DNA of 48,023 nucleotides from Actinomycetota bacterium (GTDB lineage: Bacteria; Actinomycetota; Acidimicrobiia; Acidimicrobiales; AC-14). The stretch is taken from contig JBFMCT010000025.1 in the NCBI GenBank assembly GCA_040754375.1, positions 1 to 48,023 on the forward strand, written 5' to 3'. Positions 22,197 to 29,564 of this stretch are shown in pieces (positions within the stretch are counted from its first letter, which is position 1; every line of letters starts with the position of its first letter). The notes below the pieces were generated by a model. That model saw only the letters and a program-made list of their open reading frames with translations, did no database searches and was not told the DNA's origin. A program made the translations under genes and the position numbers.

Positions 22197-22637
22197 ATGC
22201 GTACCCGCGTCGCCGCTCTCGTCCTGACCGTCGCCCTCGCGGCCGGCGTCCCCGCCTCACCGGCCGGGGCGCAGACCACGGTGCTGCACACCACCCTCAC
22301 CACCGAGCAGGTACCGACCGGGGGTGACCCCACGGGGTCGGGCTTCGCCGTCGTCGTCATCGATGCCAGCGCCGGGCGGCTGTGCGCCGTCGTGTACTCC
22401 CGCCAGGCCGGTCCGGCCACGGCCGTCCACATCCACGAGGGGCCGGTGGGCGACCTCGGGCCCCACGCCGTCGACCTGAACGACCCCGTCAACGGGGGCG
22501 GGGCGGCCGTGTCCAGCGGCTGCTACGGCGCGCCCGGGCCCGTCCTGGCCGACATCGCCGCCAACCCGGCCGGCTACTACGTCAACGTCCACACCGCCGC
22601 CTACCCAGCCGGCGCGGTGCGCGGCCAACTGGGCTAG
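22197..22637 (+). CDS. Exported CHRD-domain protein
   Basis: 146 residues with a signal peptide (1-26, ending AGAQ). The CHRD domain covers the rest: AVVYSRQAGPATAVHIHEGP, then GCYGAPGPVLADIAANPAGY and YVNVHTAAYPAGAVRGQLG. CHRD proteins are beta-rich and lie outside the cell; their chemistry is poorly known. The His pairs in VHIHEG and VNVHT recall the Cu/Zn SOD fold, to which CHRD is thought to be related. Confidence 0.85.
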   Translation: MRTRVAALVLTVALAAGVPASPAGAQTTVLHTTLTTEQVPTGGDPTGSGFAVVVIDASAGRLCAVVYSRQAGPATAVHIHEGPVGDLGPHAVDLNDPVNGGGAAVSSGCYGAPGPVLADIAANPAGYYVNVHTAAYPAGAVRGQLG

Positions 22638-22662
22638 CGACGCCCGCCACCCCCGCCGGCGG

Positions 22663-23490
22663 TCAGGGCGCCACCTCGCGCCCCCACCCGGGGTTGACGG
22701 GGCCCACGCCCGCCCCCAGCTCGGCGCCCGCGGCGATGGCCCGTTCCACGAACCGCTTGGCGGCCACGCAGGCATCGGCCGGCTCCATGCCCCGAGCCAG
22801 TTCGGCGCAGATGGCGGCCGAGACCACGCAGCCGGTCCCGTGGGTGTGCCGGCCGGCGATGCGGGCACCGTCCACCCACGTGAGCCGGCCTTCGGCGACC
22901 ACCAGGTCGGGTGAACGCTCGGGGTCGTCGAGGTGGCCGCCGGTGAGGAACACCACCCGGGGCCCGGCGGCCGCCAGGGCCCGGCCCGCCTCTTCGGCGC
23001 TGGCCCGGTCGGTCACGGGGAAGCCGGCCAGCGCGGCCGCCTCCTCGGTGTTGGGCGTGACGACCGTGGCCAGGGGCAGCAGGAGCGTACGGACGGCATC
23101 GACGGCGTCGGCCGCCAGCAGCGGGTCGCCGTGCTTGGACACCATCACCGGGTCGACCACCAGGGGCGCCACGGCGAAGTCGCGCACGGCCGCGGCCACG
23201 GCCTCGACCAGGGCGGTGCTGGCCAGCATGCCCGTCTTGGCCGCGTCGACCCCGATGTCGGCGCACACCGACCCGATCTGTGCGCGCACCAGGGCGGGCG
23301 AGACCTCCTCCCAGGCCTGCACGCCCAGGGTGTTCTGGGCCGTGACGGCCGTGACGGCCACCGTCCCCCACACCCCGTGAGCCTCGAAGGTCTTGAGGTC
23401 GGCCACCACCCCGGCCCCGCCCCCCGAGTCGGTGCCCGCGATGGTCAAGCCCACGGGCCGCCGGGCCCCGGCCGCCCGCCCGCTCACCAC
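22663..23490 (-). CDS. thiD: Hydroxymethylpyrimidine (phosphate) kinase
   Basis: 275 residues, GTG start at 23490. GLTIAGTDSGGGAGVVADLK is the ThiD N-terminus, with KTGMLAS and the anion-hole end HTHGTGCVVSAA. It phosphorylates HMP and HMP-phosphate to the diphosphate for thiamine synthesis. The start overlaps the end of thiL by 7 bases, so the pair forms a thiL-thiD operon. Confidence 0.95.
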   Translation of the reverse strand: MVSGRAAGARRPVGLTIAGTDSGGGAGVVADLKTFEAHGVWGTVAVTAVTAQNTLGVQAWEEVSPALVRAQIGSVCADIGVDAAKTGMLASTALVEAVAAAVRDFAVAPLVVDPVMVSKHGDPLLAADAVDAVRTLLLPLATVVTPNTEEAAALAGFPVTDRASAEEAGRALAAAGPRVVFLTGGHLDDPERSPDLVVAEGRLTWVDGARIAGRHTHGTGCVVSAAICAELARGMEPADACVAAKRFVERAIAAGAELGAGVGPVNPGWGREVAP

Positions 23491-24773
23491 GTGTGCTCCC
23501 AGCCGGTCAGTGGCAGCGGTCGGTCGCCCAGCATCAGCTCCCCAGCGTTGCCGGTGCAGCGGCCCACGGCAATGGGCGCCGGCAGGCCGGCGGCCGCGAA
23601 CCCGGCCACCACCCGGTCGGGCTCGGGGGCCGCGAACAGCAGCTCGTAGTCCTCTCCCCCACCCAGGGCCAGGGCCTCGGGGTCGTCCACCGCCCGGGCC
23701 ACGCCCACGGCCACCGGGACGTGCTCCACCACCGCCCCCACCCCCGACGCGGCCGCCAGCCGGGACAGGTCGAGGGCGAACCCGTCGGACACGTCGATCA
23801 TGGCCGTGGCCCCCGCGTCGCGAGCGGCCCGGCCCGCCTCCACCCGGGCCCGGGGCCGCCGGTGGGCGGCCACCAGGTCGGGCCCGTCCGCCGCCCGCCC
23901 GGCCCGCAACAGGGCCAGGCCGGCAGCCGACGCCCCCAGGGCGCCGGTGACGAACAACCGGTCACCGGGCCTGGCCCCCGACCGGTACACCACCCCCGGC
24001 CCATTGCCGGGCCCGCGGCCCCGCGCCCAACCGCCGCCCTCACCCACCCCCGGCCCCTCGCCGGGTGACCCCTCGCCGGGTGACCCCTCGCCGGGCGAGC
24101 CCTCGCGGGGCCCCGGCCCCTCCTCGCCGGCCCCGCGGCTCGGTGCCCAACCGCCGCCCTCGCCCGGCCCCGGCCCATTACCGGTCCCCCCCTCGCCCGG
24201 CCCCGGCCCCTCGCCGTGCGAGCCCTCGCCCGGCCCCGGCCCATTACCGGGCGCCCCCTCGCCGGGCCCCGGCCCATTGCCGGGCCCGCGGCCCGGCCCG
24301 GCCGGACCATGACGGCCCACCGGCCCAGGCCGTCCACCGGTCCCGACGGGCACGCCGATCGGTCCCGGTGTACCTACGGGGCCGTCGGGGCCGGGGTCGC
24401 ACCGGCCGATGACCGAGACGCTGACGACCAGGGCGGGGCCGCCGGTGAGGTCGCCCCCGACGATCTCGCAATCGTGGGCCGCGGCCGCGGCCAGCAGACC
24501 GTCGTAGAGCAGGTCGATGTCGTAGTCCCCGAGCGGCCCGGACAGCGTCACCAGCGCCCAGCGAGGCACACCCCCCATGGCCGCGATGTCGCTGATGCAG
24601 GCGGCCATGGCCTTCCACCCGAAGTCGTCGAGGCCGACGAGGGACAGGTCGGCGTGCACCCCGGCCACGGCCGCGTCGGCGCACAGGAGCAACCCGTCGA
24701 CCGCCGCGGCGTCGTCGCCGATGGCCGGGAGCCGCGCCCGCAGGCGCTCGATGAGACTGGCTTCGCGGACCAT
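23484..24773 (-). CDS. thiL: Thiamine-monophosphate kinase with large internal Gly/Pro insertion
   Basis: 429 residues from the ATG at 24773. Family motifs: IGDDAAAV (about 18-25), GWKAMAACISDIAAMGGVPR, CEIVGGDLTGGP (102-113), then RSGARPGDRLFVTGALG (264-280), IDVSDGFALDLSRLA and LGGGEDYELLF. ThiL adds the second phosphate to thiamine monophosphate. Residues about 125-260 are an extra segment of GPGPGEG-type repeats, absent from normal ThiL (about 310-330 residues) and placed in a loop between core strands. The frame is open throughout, so the gene is probably functional. A start at 24806 would cover the divergent promoter and is less likely. Confidence 0.92.
   Translation of the reverse strand: MVREASLIERLRARLPAIGDDAAAVDGLLLCADAAVAGVHADLSLVGLDDFGWKAMAACISDIAAMGGVPRWALVTLSGPLGDYDIDLLYDGLLAAAAAHDCEIVGGDLTGGPALVVSVSVIGRCDPGPDGPVGTPGPIGVPVGTGGRPGPVGRHGPAGPGRGPGNGPGPGEGAPGNGPGPGEGSHGEGPGPGEGGTGNGPGPGEGGGWAPSRGAGEEGPGPREGSPGEGSPGEGSPGEGPGVGEGGGWARGRGPGNGPGVVYRSGARPGDRLFVTGALGASAAGLALLRAGRAADGPDLVAAHRRPRARVEAGRAARDAGATAMIDVSDGFALDLSRLAAASGVGAVVEHVPVAVGVARAVDDPEALALGGGEDYELLFAAPEPDRVVAGFAAAGLPAPIAVGRCTGNAGELMLGDRPLPLTGWEHTW
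23994..24401. repeat. Imperfect GC-rich tandem repeat inside thiL
   Basis: Units of CCCTCGCCGGGC-type sequence (9 to 21 bases), many ending CCCGGCCCATTACC or CCCTCGCCGGGTGA, repeated about 20 times in frame. It encodes the 135-residue Gly/Pro/Glu insertion. Repeated identical pieces such as CTCGCCGGGTGACCC point to recent slippage. Confidence 0.85.
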
Positions 24774-24800
24774 CGGTGCCTCCGGTAAGGTTCGGTTGGG

Positions 24801-25034
24801 ATGCAAGGAGTCGTCAAGTCATACGATCCGGGCACGGCCGAAGGCTCCGTGATGAGAGACACAGACCGTTCCGAGTACCCGCTGGCGCCCGACGCGCTGG
24901 CCGGGTCGATCTTCCGCATGCTCCGCCAGGGCCAGCGGGTGATCTGGGACCTCGACAGCGCCGGGCGAGCCACCAAGCTACGCCTCGGCAGCGAGGTCGA
25001 CATGGGGACCCCGGGCTTTCCCGCCTCTGGTTAG
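24801..25034 (+). CDS. Small cold-shock-like (OB-fold) protein
   Basis: 77 residues. VVKSYDPGTAEGSVMRDTDR and IFRMLRQGQRVIWDLDSAGR resemble the beta strands of cold-shock domains but lack the RNP1 KGFGFI aromatic motif. It probably binds nucleic acid weakly or not at all. It diverges from thiL; TAAGGT (24786-24791) may be its -10. pckG follows 42 bases downstream. Confidence 0.65.
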   Translation: MQGVVKSYDPGTAEGSVMRDTDRSEYPLAPDALAGSIFRMLRQGQRVIWDLDSAGRATKLRLGSEVDMGTPGFPASG

Positions 25035-25076
25035 ACGGCCCCGAGGGGCCGCGCCCTCGAACAGGAAGGGGACGAA

Positions 25077-26864
25077 GTGACGGTCGCCAACCGCCGGCTC
25101 CAGCAATGGGTCGCCGAGGTGTCCTCCCTGACCAGGCCCGACCGGGTGGAGTGGTGCGACGGCTCCCCGGAGGAGTTCGAGCGGCTGTGCCGGCTGATGG
25201 TCGACAGTGGCACGCTCATGTCTGTCGACCCCGTGCGGCCGGGCAGCTTCCTGGCCCGCTCCGACCCCGGCGACGTCGCCCGCGTCGAGGACCGGACCTT
25301 CATCTGCTCGCGGGAGCAGATCGACGCCGGCCCGACCAACAACTGGTGCGACCCCGACGAGATGAAGGCCACGCTGACCGAGCTGTTCCGGGGTTCGATG
25401 CGGGGCCGCACCATGTACGTGGTGCCGTTCTCCATGGGCCCCCTCGGCTCCCCCATCGCCCACATCGGCGTGCAGGTGACCGACTCGCCCTACGTAGCCG
25501 CCAGCATGCGGATCATGACCCGGATGGGCCACAAGGTGCTCGACGTGCTGGGCGAGGACGGCCAGTTCGTCCCCTGCCTGCACTCGGTGGGCGCCCCCCT
25601 CGCCCCGGGCCAGGCCGACGTGCCGTGGCCGTGCGACGCCGACAACAAGTACATCGTCCACTTCCCCGAAGAGCGGGCCATCTGGTCCTACGGGTCGGGC
25701 TACGGCGGCAACGCCCTACTGGGCAAGAAGTGCTTCGCCCTGCGCATCGCGTCGGCCATGGCTCGTGACGAGGGCTGGCTGGCCGAGCACATGCTGATCC
25801 TCAAGATCACCTCCCCCGACGGCGAGAGCCGCTACATGGCGGCCGCCTTCCCGTCGGCCTGCGGCAAGACCAACCTGGCCATGATGGTGCCGACCGTGCC
25901 GGGGTGGACGGTCGAGACGGTGGGCGACGACATCTGCTGGATGAAGTTCGGCCCCGACGGTCGCCTCTACGCCATCAACCCCGAGGCCGGGTTCTTCGGG
26001 GTGGCCCCGGGCACGTCGGAGAAGACCAACCCCAACGCTATGAAGACGCTGACCCACGACTGCTTCTTCACCAACACGGCCCTCACCGACGACGGCGACG
26101 TGTGGTGGGAGGGAATGACCGACGAGCCCCCCGCCCACCTCGTCGACTGGAAGGGCAACGATTGGACGCCCACCTCGCCGGGGCCGGCCGCCCACCCCAA
26201 CGCCCGGTTCACCGCGCCGGCCGCCCAGTGCCCCACGATGGCCCCCGAATGGGAGGACCCGGCGGGCGTGCCCATCTCCGCCATCCTCTTCGGGGGTCGC
26301 CGGTCTTCCGTCGTCCCCCTGGTCCACGAGGCCTTCGACTGGCAGCACGGCGTGTTCCTGGGCTCGATCATGGCGTCGGAGACGACGGCCGCCCAGGCCG
26401 GGGCGGTGGGCAAGCTGCGGCGCGACCCGTTCGCCATGCTGCCCTTCTGCGGGTACAACATGGGCGACTACCTGGGCCACTGGCTGGACATCGGCCGGTC
26501 GGCCGACACCGAGAAGCTGCCCCGGCTCTACTACGTGAACTGGTTCCGCAAGAGCCCCGAGGGCCGCTGGCTGTGGCCCGGGTTCGGCGAGAACAGCCGG
26601 GTGCTCAAGTGGGTGTTCGAACGGATCACCGGCTCGGGCGAGGGGGTCAAGACGGCCATCGGTGTCCTGCCGGCCGACGGCGCCCTCGATGTCGAGGGGC
26701 TCGACGTCGCCCCCGACGACCTGGCCGAGCTGCTCCGGGTCGACGTCGCCGAGTGGCGCCGCGAGCTGCCGTCCATCGCCGAGCACTACGCCAGCTTGGG
26801 CGAGCGCCTGCCGGCGGCACTAGGCGACGAGCTGACCGCCCTCGAAACCCGCCTCACCGCCTGA
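25077..26864 (+). CDS. pckG: Phosphoenolpyruvate carboxykinase (GTP)
   Basis: 595 residues, GTG start with AGGAAGGGG upstream. The family P-loop [13 protein letters not shown] (about 259-271), the metal site segment [20 protein letters not shown], the Cys of ACGKT and the [20 protein letters not shown] segment are all present. It interconverts oxaloacetate and PEP with GTP and is the usual gluconeogenic entry in actinobacteria. ppc at 29565 does the opposite carboxylation. Confidence 0.97.
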   Translation: MTVANRRLQQWVAEVSSLTRPDRVEWCDGSPEEFERLCRLMVDSGTLMSVDPVRPGSFLARSDPGDVARVEDRTFICSREQIDAGPTNNWCDPDEMKATLTELFRGSMRGRTMYVVPFSMGPLGSPIAHIGVQVTDSPYVAASMRIMTRMGHKVLDVLGEDGQFVPCLHSVGAPLAPGQADVPWPCDADNKYIVHFPEERAIWSYGSGYGGNALLGKKCFALRIASAMARDEGWLAEHMLILKITSPDGESRYMAAAFPSACGKTNLAMMVPTVPGWTVETVGDDICWMKFGPDGRLYAINPEAGFFGVAPGTSEKTNPNAMKTLTHDCFFTNTALTDDGDVWWEGMTDEPPAHLVDWKGNDWTPTSPGPAAHPNARFTAPAAQCPTMAPEWEDPAGVPISAILFGGRRSSVVPLVHEAFDWQHGVFLGSIMASETTAAQAGAVGKLRRDPFAMLPFCGYNMGDYLGHWLDIGRSADTEKLPRLYYVNWFRKSPEGRWLWPGFGENSRVLKWVFERITGSGEGVKTAIGVLPADGALDVEGLDVAPDDLAELLRVDVAEWRRELPSIAEHYASLGERLPAALGDELTALETRLTA

Positions 26865-26902
26865 CCGCCTGACCCGCCTGCACCCCGCCCGACCCGCCTG
26901 CA

Positions 26903-26945
26903 CCCCGCGAAACCTGCCCGCCCCGCGAAACCTGCCCGCCCCGCG
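26903..26945. repeat. 18-bp tandem repeat next to palindrome copy 3
   Basis: Units CCCCGCGAAACCTGCCCG at 26903-26920 and 26921-26938; the third unit flows into the palindrome. It shares the GCGAAACC core with the array at 133-189, so both arrays look derived from palindrome flanks. Confidence 0.75.
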
Positions 26946-26996
26946 AAACCTGCGCGGGAATCGTGGGCGTTTCGCCCACGATTCCCGCGCGGGTTT
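26946..26996. repeat. REP-like palindrome, copy 3
   Basis: Arms 26946-26969 and 26973-26996 with TTT loop. Only one pair in 24 is not complementary. It lies between pckG and a convergent secreted-protein gene, where it may serve as a terminator for both. Confidence 0.9.
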
Positions 26997-27010
26997 GCGG
27001 TGGGCGGCGG

Positions 27011-27838
27011 TCAGGGGCCGGGCGGGGGGCCCACGGGGGGCGGGATGGTCTCGGGGCGGACGAGGACGGTCAGCGAGACGGTGAGCGTCGTCTCGGCGCC
27101 CATGGGGGCGTACTCGCCACGGGGCGTGGGGGAACCGTCGGGCATGAACGGGATCACCTCGTGCACCAGGGGGAAGCCGGGCGGGGGCACACAGTCGACC
27201 GTGGTCACCGTGGCCGTGACCGTGTAGGTGCCGGGGGCGGCGTACAGGTGGCGGGGCCCGCCGACCACGGCCAGGTCGTAGTCCCGGGCCGGTGACCAGC
27301 AGCCCGGCCCCACCCAGGAGACGTCGTGGACCTGGCCGTCGCCGTAGTCGACCCGGACGGACTTCACCGCGCCCGTCCCCGACGCCCGCCCGGTCACGCT
27401 CAAGTGCTGGTCGAGGTATATGTCGGCCGGGTAGACCTCCAGCCGGACCGTAGTCGTGCCCGACGAGGCCGACTGCGACCAGCCCTGGTCCCCGTAGCCG
27501 TGCGTCCCCACCCCCGGGGGCGGCGAACGGCGGACGAACGTGGTCGGCGTCGTGGCCGGCGTCGCGGCCGGGGTCGTGGCCGGCACAGGCGCCGGGACGC
27601 CCACGGCGGCCACCGCTGCGGGGGAGGTGGGAACGGCGGGGACCGAGGCCGGTGCAGGCGCGGCGGCGGCCAGGTCGGGGCGGGCGGCCAGGGTGGGTGT
27701 GCCCGTGCCCGGGCCGGTGGCCAGTTCGGCGGTCCCGCCGGCCCCGGTGCCCCACCCGCTCGGGCGGGCCGGGCCGGCCACGACCAACGTTCCTGCGAAC
27801 AGGACGGCCACCAGGGCCGCCGCTGTCCGTGTACGCAC
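27011..27838 (-). CDS. Exported protein with PKD-like domain
   Basis: 275 residues. Residues 1-22 are a signal peptide and 30-105 are Ala/Pro/Thr-rich. The remainder has a PKD-type beta sandwich: VKSVRVDYGDG (the YGDG turn) and RHLYAAPGTYTVTATVTTVD. The C-terminus ends in a Pro/Gly run. PKD domains mediate binding at the cell surface; no catalytic domain is attached. GTG start at 27838. Confidence 0.75.
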   Translation of the reverse strand: MRTRTAAALVAVLFAGTLVVAGPARPSGWGTGAGGTAELATGPGTGTPTLAARPDLAAAAPAPASVPAVPTSPAAVAAVGVPAPVPATTPAATPATTPTTFVRRSPPPGVGTHGYGDQGWSQSASSGTTTVRLEVYPADIYLDQHLSVTGRASGTGAVKSVRVDYGDGQVHDVSWVGPGCWSPARDYDLAVVGGPRHLYAAPGTYTVTATVTTVDCVPPPGFPLVHEVIPFMPDGSPTPRGEYAPMGAETTLTVSLTVLVRPETIPPPVGPPPGP

Positions 27839-27906
27839 GGGCTCAGCATCGGCACCGCTGGCCCCGCCCTTGAGCCCTGCGCCGCCCGTCCAGCCGAAAA
27901 CCTGAG

Positions 27907-27956
27907 AACCCGCGCGGAAATCGTGGGCGTTTCGCCCACGATTTCCGCGCGGGTTT
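27907..27956. repeat. REP-like palindrome, copy 4
   Basis: Arms 27907-27929 and 27933-27956 with TTT loop; the variant inner sequence is GGAAATCGTGGGCG. It lies between the end of the F420/NADP-type reductase gene and the start of the PKD gene, both on the minus strand. Confidence 0.9.
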
Positions 27957-27973
27957 CGCGGGGTTCGGCCGGG

Positions 27974-28630
27974 TCAGGGGCCGGTGACGACCCTTATGTT
28001 GAGGTGGCCGGTGCCGGTGGCGGTCCACAGGCGCAGCCACAGGGGCATGAGCATCTCGGTGGCCCTGGCCCCGGCGATGTCGCCCAGGTCCATGATGTCG
28101 GACGGTGGCCAGCCGAAGCTCTCCAGTAGTTCCCGGACGACGACCTTGGCCTCGTCGTCGTTGCCGCACACGAACACCGTGTGCGACGGGCCGGCCAGCG
28201 AGGGCGTGACCATCACGTCGGCGTTGACAGTGTTCAGCGTCTTGACGACCCGGGCCCGGGGGAACTCCCGCTGGATGCGTTCGCCCAGGCTGTCGGTGTT
28301 GCAGACGCTGAGGGTGGGCGGCATGCCGGCCGAGAAGTCGAGGGGGTTGGCCACGTCGACCAGCACCTTGCCGGCCAGGCTGGCGCTCCCGGCGGCCACC
28401 AGGGCCTCCAGCGACACCGTGCCGGCGGTGGCGTTGACCACCAGTTCGCCGAAGGCGGCGGCGTCGGCGAACGAACCCTGGCTGGCCCCCACCCCGGCGG
28501 CCTCGCACCAGGCCACCGCCTTGTCGTTGCCCGCCTCCCGCGACCCCATCATGACCTCGTGGTCGAGCCGCACCAGGCGGTGACCGAGCGTCTGGCCCAC
28601 CACCCCCGTACCCAGCAGTCCGATGCGCAT
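27974..28630 (-). CDS. NADP/F420-type coenzyme-binding reductase
   Basis: 218 residues from the ATG at 28630. MRIGLLGTGVVGQTLGHRLV is the dinucleotide-binding start; MGSR and the segments LVDVANPLDFSAG and VVKTLNTVNADVM match the F420-dependent NADP oxidoreductase/NPD group. It likely reduces or oxidises a small substrate with NADP; use of F420 cannot be shown from sequence alone. Downstream of the hydrolase gene by 39 bases, same strand. Confidence 0.8.
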   Translation of the reverse strand: MRIGLLGTGVVGQTLGHRLVRLDHEVMMGSREAGNDKAVAWCEAAGVGASQGSFADAAAFGELVVNATAGTVSLEALVAAGSASLAGKVLVDVANPLDFSAGMPPTLSVCNTDSLGERIQREFPRARVVKTLNTVNADVMVTPSLAGPSHTVFVCGNDDEAKVVVRELLESFGWPPSDIMDLGDIAGARATEMLMPLWLRLWTATGTGHLNIRVVTGP

Positions 28631-28669
28631 GACCGCCGGTCTAGCCCATGGCGGCGCCGCTCGCACGGG

Positions 28670-29515
28670 TCACACGACGGCGGCCAGCACCTGCTTCCAG
28701 GCCACCAGGGGGAGGAGATGGCCGGCCCCGCTGACCACGTTGAGGGCCGACCGGGGCAGCTCCTCGTCCCACCACGCCCCGTGGACAGGGGTGACCAGCT
28801 CGTCCTGCTCGCCGTAGAAAAGCGTTACAGGCGCCTCCACCTGGGCGGGCTCGAACCCCCAGGGCGCCACGGTGGCGGCCACGATGTCCGACGCCAGCCC
28901 CACGGCCCCCTGGCGCACGGCCTCGCGCGCCATGTTGCGCAGGGCCGGGCCGCTCACCGAGCCTGTCCGCACGGCCTCGTCGGCCGGGCCCGACGACAGC
29001 ATCTCGAGGACCGACTGGTAGGACTCCGCCATCGGGGCCAGTGCAGTAGCCAAGGTCGAAGTCGCCGTGGCCAGCTCGGGCCGCAGCGACTCGACCATGG
29101 CCTTCTGCTCGGGTGGCATAGGCGAGACCTCGTCGCCCGGCGCAGGCGTGCCCACCATGGCCACGGCGCTGACCAGGTCAGGGTGGCGCACGGCCAGGGC
29201 CAGGGCCACGAGCCCGCCCGTCGACCAGCCCACCACCCCCACGGGGCCTGACCGGAGCTGTTCGAGGACGGCGGCCGCGTCGTCGGCGTACCCCAGCAGG
29301 GTCGGGACCGAGCCCTCGGGCAGGGGCGTCGACCCCCCGTAGCCGGGCCGGTCGTAGGTCAGCAGCCACGCCCGGCTGCCGGCCGTCGACCACGGGTCGG
29401 GGTCGAGCAGCCGCGAACCGGGTGCGGGGTGGAGCAGCAGGACCGGCGAACCGTAGGCCAGGCCCCGGTCCTCCATGGTCAGCGTGCGCCCGTCGTCGAG
29501 CCTTATCCGTCTCAC
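28670..29515 (-). CDS. Alpha/beta hydrolase
   Basis: 281 residues. The triad is visible: nucleophile Ser in VGWSTGGLVAL (about 97), acid in FYGEQDELVTP and His in GAGHLLPLV near the C-terminus. The oxyanion segment LLLHPAPGSR precedes it. Substrate unknown. Upstream of the reductase in the same direction, so the two may be cotranscribed. Confidence 0.85.
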   Translation of the reverse strand: MRRIRLDDGRTLTMEDRGLAYGSPVLLLHPAPGSRLLDPDPWSTAGSRAWLLTYDRPGYGGSTPLPEGSVPTLLGYADDAAAVLEQLRSGPVGVVGWSTGGLVALALAVRHPDLVSAVAMVGTPAPGDEVSPMPPEQKAMVESLRPELATATSTLATALAPMAESYQSVLEMLSSGPADEAVRTGSVSGPALRNMAREAVRQGAVGLASDIVAATVAPWGFEPAQVEAPVTLFYGEQDELVTPVHGAWWDEELPRSALNVVSGAGHLLPLVAWKQVLAAVV

Positions 29516-29564
29516 AGGACCGCATCTTCTCAGACCCGGTGACAGCGCCCGCCACCGGCCCGGG

